DNA of 64,000 nt from an uncultured Clostridia bacterium (GTDB taxonomy: Bacteria > Bacillota > Clostridia > Christensenellales > Borkfalkiaceae): the NCBI GenBank assembly GCA_949282385.1, contig CASDOP010000002.1:91248-155247 (forward strand), read 5' to 3'. Below the pieces are notes generated by a model that saw nothing but the letters and a program-made list of their open reading frames with translations, did no database searches and was not told where the DNA came from. The position numbers and the translations under genes were made by a program. This document shows, in pieces, positions 61,430 through 64,000 of this stretch. How positions within the stretch are numbered: position 1 is the first letter of the stretch; every line of letters begins with the position of its first letter.

Positions 61430-63358
61430 TTATACGTCCAGCTCTTCGACGAGCTTGGCGTTGTCTTCTATGAACTGACGCCTCAGTTCGGGCTGTTCGC
61501 CCATGAGTATGCCGAACATTTTGTCCGCTTCCACCGCGTCCTGAACGTTAATTCTCACAAGGGTGCGCTTTGCGGGGTCCATAGTCGTTTCCCACAGCTG
61601 TTCCTTGTTCATTTCGCCCAGACCTTTATAGCGCTGAAGCTCGAACTTCTGTCCTTCGTGCGCCGCGCGGAAATCTTCGAGCGCCTTGTCGTCGTAGAGG
61701 TATTCCTCCTCTATGCCTTTGCCCGATACCTTGTAAAGAGGGGGCTGAGCCGCGTAGACGTGTCCGTTTTCGACGAGGGGACGCATATAGCGGAAGAAGA
61801 AAGTCAAAAGAAGTATTCTTATGTGCGAGCCGTCGACATCGGCATCGGTCATTATAATTATTCTGTCGTAGCGCAGCTTGCTTTCGTCGAAGTTGTCCTG
61901 TATGCCGCAGCCGAAGGCGGTTATCATCGCCTTGATTTCCTCGTTTTCGAGAACGCGGTTTATTCTTACCTTTTCGACGTTGAGTATCTTGCCCCTCAAG
62001 GGAAGAATTGCCTGGAACCTTCTGTCCCTGCCCTGCTTTGCCGTGCCGCCCGCCGAGTCGCCCTCGACGATGTAAATTTCGCAAAGCTCGGGGCGCTTAT
62101 CCGAACAGTCGGCAAGTTTGCCGGGAAGTTTTGTGCTTTCCAAAACGCCCTTTCTGCGCGTTTCTTCCCTTGCAAGCCTTGCGGCGTCGCGGGCGCGCTG
62201 GGCGGTTATGCAGCGAAGAACGAGTTCGCGCGTTTCTGCGGGATGTTCTTCGAGATATGTGCCGAATTTATCCACGACGGCTTTCTGCACGAAGCCGCGG
62301 ACGTATGTCGAGCAGAGTTTGCTCTTGGTCTGGCTTTCGTACTGCGCGTCCGCAATCTTTACGGATACGACCGCCGTTATGCCCTCGCGAACGTCCTCGC
62401 CCGAAAGCTTGTCGTTTTCCTTTAAGATGTTCAGCCTGTGTCCCGCGTCGTTGATTACCTTGGTGAGCGCAGCCTTGAAACCTTCGAGGTGAGTGCCGCC
62501 GTCAGGCTGACGGATATTGTTTGAGAAGGGGAAAATCTGTTCGGTATATCCGTCGTTGTACTGAATGGCGACTTCGAGGAATTTATCGTCCCCCTCGCTG
62601 TCTTCAAAATAGACAGGCGAAGCGAACAGCACGTTCTTGCCCTTATTTATATCCTCTATAAAGTGAACGACGCCGCCTTCATAGCAGAAGGTATCGCTGC
62701 GGACGTTGCCGCCGCGATAGTCTGCAAGGGTGAGAGTTAAGCCCTTGTTGAGATAGGAAAGCTCGCGAAGGAGCGTCTTTAAAGTATCGTAATTGAAATC
62801 TACCGTCTCGAACATGGTTGCGTCGGGATGGAAGGTTATGGAAGTACCCGTCTCGGCGGTATCGCCGACAATCTTCAAAGGTTCTTCGGGTACGCCGCAA
62901 TGATATACCTGCCTGAAGACGTGTCCGTTCTGGCAGACTTCGGCAACTAAAGTATCCGAAAGAGCGTTGACGCACGAAACGCCCACGCCGTGAAGTCCCG
63001 AAGATATTTTATATCCCCCAGCCTTGTTGCCGCCGCCGAACTTGCCGCCCGCGTTGAGGTTGGTCAAAGCCAGCTCTACGCCGCTTATTCCTTCCTCTTC
63101 GTTAATTCCCGTGGGAATGCCTCGGCCGTTGTCCTTTACCATGCAACTGCCGTCTTCGGTTATGACGACTTCTATCTTGTCGCAGTAACCTGCAAGCGCT
63201 TCGTCTATCGAGTTATCGATGACTTCTCTTACGAGAGTGTGCAGTCCGCGCTCGTCAGTCGGTCCGATATACATGCCGGGATGTTCCCTGACGGGTTCGA
63301 GACCTTTCAATGCTTTAAGACTGTTAGCGTCGTAATTTGAATTGATTTTTTCGGGCAT
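61430..63358 (-). CDS. gyrB: DNA gyrase subunit B
   Basis: 642 aa. GHKL ATPase motifs: VREVIDNSIDEALAGYCD, DNGRGIPTGI and GLHGVGVSCVNALS. TOPRIM motifs: IVEGDSAGGTAKQGRDRR and IIMTDADVDGSHIR. It provides ATP-driven strand passage with GyrA. The GAGGAC site upstream of ATG is adequate and a strong promoter lies 40 nt before it. recF and dnaN, often neighbours of gyrB, are not upstream here. Confidence 0.96.
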   Translation of the reverse strand: MPEKINSNYDANSLKALKGLEPVREHPGMYIGPTDERGLHTLVREVIDNSIDEALAGYCDKIEVVITEDGSCMVKDNGRGIPTGINEEEGISGVELALTNLNAGGKFGGGNKAGGYKISSGLHGVGVSCVNALSDTLVAEVCQNGHVFRQVYHCGVPEEPLKIVGDTAETGTSITFHPDATMFETVDFNYDTLKTLLRELSYLNKGLTLTLADYRGGNVRSDTFCYEGGVVHFIEDINKGKNVLFASPVYFEDSEGDDKFLEVAIQYNDGYTEQIFPFSNNIRQPDGGTHLEGFKAALTKVINDAGHRLNILKENDKLSGEDVREGITAVVSVKIADAQYESQTKSKLCSTYVRGFVQKAVVDKFGTYLEEHPAETRELVLRCITAQRARDAARLAREETRRKGVLESTKLPGKLADCSDKRPELCEIYIVEGDSAGGTAKQGRDRRFQAILPLRGKILNVEKVRINRVLENEEIKAMITAFGCGIQDNFDESKLRYDRIIIMTDADVDGSHIRILLLTFFFRYMRPLVENGHVYAAQPPLYKVSGKGIEEEYLYDDKALEDFRAAHEGQKFELQRYKGLGEMNKEQLWETTMDPAKRTLVRINVQDAVEADKMFGILMGEQPELRRQFIEDNAKLVEELDV

Positions 63359-63397
63359 TTTTTGTCCTCGCAGATGATTAGAATTTTTATTTTATTT

Positions 63398-63426
63398 ATT
63401 ATACCATATTATAATAAATAAAGCAA
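63398..63426 (-). promoter_or_regulatory. gyrB-gyrA promoter
   Basis: TTGCTT (63421-63426), 17-bp spacer, TATAAT (63398-63403) on the minus strand. Confidence 0.75.
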
Positions 63427-63478
63427 GAATTTGAAGCATTTTTTCTGCTTTCGGCGAATACGCCTGTAGTTTTACAAT

Positions 63479-63518
63479 GGTATAGAACAGTAAAAGAACT
63501 GCTCTATACCGTTTTTTT
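63479..63518 (+). terminator. hairpin with T run at the edge of AT-rich accessory DNA
   Basis: GGTATAGAACAGT pairs with ACTGCTCTATACC (one mismatch, 63479-63491 with 63498-63510), followed by GTTTTTTT on the plus strand. No plus-strand gene ends just before it in this window, so it may mark the end of an element or terminate an unseen transcript. Confidence 0.55.
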
Positions 63519-63562
63519 ATTGTTCTAATATGGGCGGCGGCATTACGTAAAGAGGTTAATGT

Positions 63563-63730
63563 ATGGACTATGTAAAACTAACAATCGACAACACTCGAGG
63601 ACAGTATCCTGATTATGAAAGAAAAATTTTAAATGTTACCATTGATAAATCATGGTATGAGGATTGTATCGGTAACGATGGAAAAATATCAATGAACGAT
63701 GTTCTTGATTATGCTGATAATATTGAATAA
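63563..63730 (+). CDS. small acidic protein, accessory region
   Basis: 55 aa, starting MDYVKLTIDNTRGQYPDYE and ending DVLDYADNIE; AGAGG lies 8 nt upstream of the ATG. Codon use (many A/T third positions) differs from the rest of the window, which favours G/C. I do not recognise a family. It is followed after 30 bp by the next gene in the same direction, as in a small operon of a mobile element. Confidence 0.55.
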   Translation: MDYVKLTIDNTRGQYPDYERKILNVTIDKSWYEDCIGNDGKISMNDVLDYADNIE

Positions 63731-63760
63731 TTATTTAATTTTTAGTGAGGTATCGAAACA

Positions 63761-64000
63761 ATGAAAAACGGAACGGACAAGTACATTGAAACGGTCGCAT
63801 ATCTCGGAAAGTTATACGACTACATAAACGCCGAACTGTTCGGCGGTGAGCTTGACAAACCTGTAATCACCGTACAGCGCGATGAACGCAACAAAACAAA
63901 TGGTTGGTGGTCGGTTAAAAAGGTTTGGAAATGGGTTGAATTACAGCCACGCACTTGTTTAGGTTGTGAGATGGTTGACGAGTGCATGGAAGAGGCTGAT
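63761..64000 (+). CDS. SprT-like protein N-terminus, runs off the window
   Basis: 80 codons are visible, open at base 64000. The stretch YINAELFGGELDKPVITVQR resembles the N-terminus of SprT-like zinc metallopeptidase proteins found in clostridial mobile elements; that comparison is from memory. After WWSVKKVWK the sequence changes character to WVELQPRTCLGCEMVDECM, with three cysteines, which does not look like the usual continuation. The HExxH motif is not reached. A chimera, frameshift or different family are all possible. GAGG lies 10 nt before the ATG. Confidence 0.45.
   Translation, partial: MKNGTDKYIETVAYLGKLYDYINAELFGGELDKPVITVQRDERNKTNGWWSVKKVWKWVELQPRTCLGCEMVDECMEEAD

Overview
The window reads as chromosome of an anaerobic, probably uncultured member of the Clostridia (Bacillota). 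The evidence is a macromolecular-synthesis operon in clostridial order (dgt-dnaG-rpoD-trmK-nif3-zinc ribbon), sporulation-type genes (spoVAC, a SpoVB-like flippase), a pyruvate formate-lyase operon, a type 1B (pyrD/pyrK) dihydroorotate dehydrogenase, an archaeal-type AspRS, type A RNase P RNA and 6S RNA. Most genes are on the minus strand. Hairpin terminators are long and GC-rich, promoters look like sigma-A, and genes within operons often overlap by 1-4 nt.

Layout. 0-4.2 kb: truncated acyl-CoA dehydratase activase and a TldE/TldD pair. 4.2-8.5 kb: rnpB, pyruvate kinase, 6S RNA, an unexplained structured element, archaeal-type aspS. 8.6-15.6 kb: flavodoxin-like protein and the dgt-dnaG-rpoD operon. 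15.7-21.4 kb: shikimate operon (MBL-fold protein, aroC, an in-frame aroB-aroE fusion, aroQ, aroK, SDR). 21.5-26.6 kb: LRR protein, then the pfl operon behind a ZTP (pfl-motif) riboswitch, with PFL encoded as two polypeptides. 26.6-31 kb: spoVAC, ZIP transporter, folA/thyA, SDR, small lipoprotein. 31.2-34.3 kb: large solenoid/YDG lipoprotein. 34.4-35.1 kb: tRNA-Thr(CGT) with tandem tRNA-like duplications. 35.3-42.2 kb: polysaccharide deacetylase and the pyrBCFK-X-DE operon, with an attenuator-type leader and candidate leader peptide. 42.2-46.4 kb: phosphoesterase, Cys-containing protein, LysM-like protein, SpoVB-like flippase and two half-size TauE permeases. 46.5-50.7 kb: giant surface lipoprotein. 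51-58 kb: RsmF-like methylase, DEDD exonuclease, serS, P-type ATPase. 58.2-58.8 kb: noncoding repeat array. 58.9-63.4 kb: gyrA and gyrB. 63.45-64 kb: AT-rich start of what looks like accessory DNA with a truncated SprT-like gene.

The metabolic modules are connected. PFL makes formate, which feeds 10-formyl-tetrahydrofolate. The ZTP riboswitch senses shortage of that cofactor, and folA/thyA lie close by. The most notable points are the two-piece PFL with its coupled thioredoxin-like gene, the AroB-AroE fusion with an internal ribosome-binding site, the pyr leader, the tRNA-Thr-derived tandem units, and several genes whose -10 box directly abuts the start codon (possible leaderless mRNAs). All calls come from reading the sequence; no database search was run.
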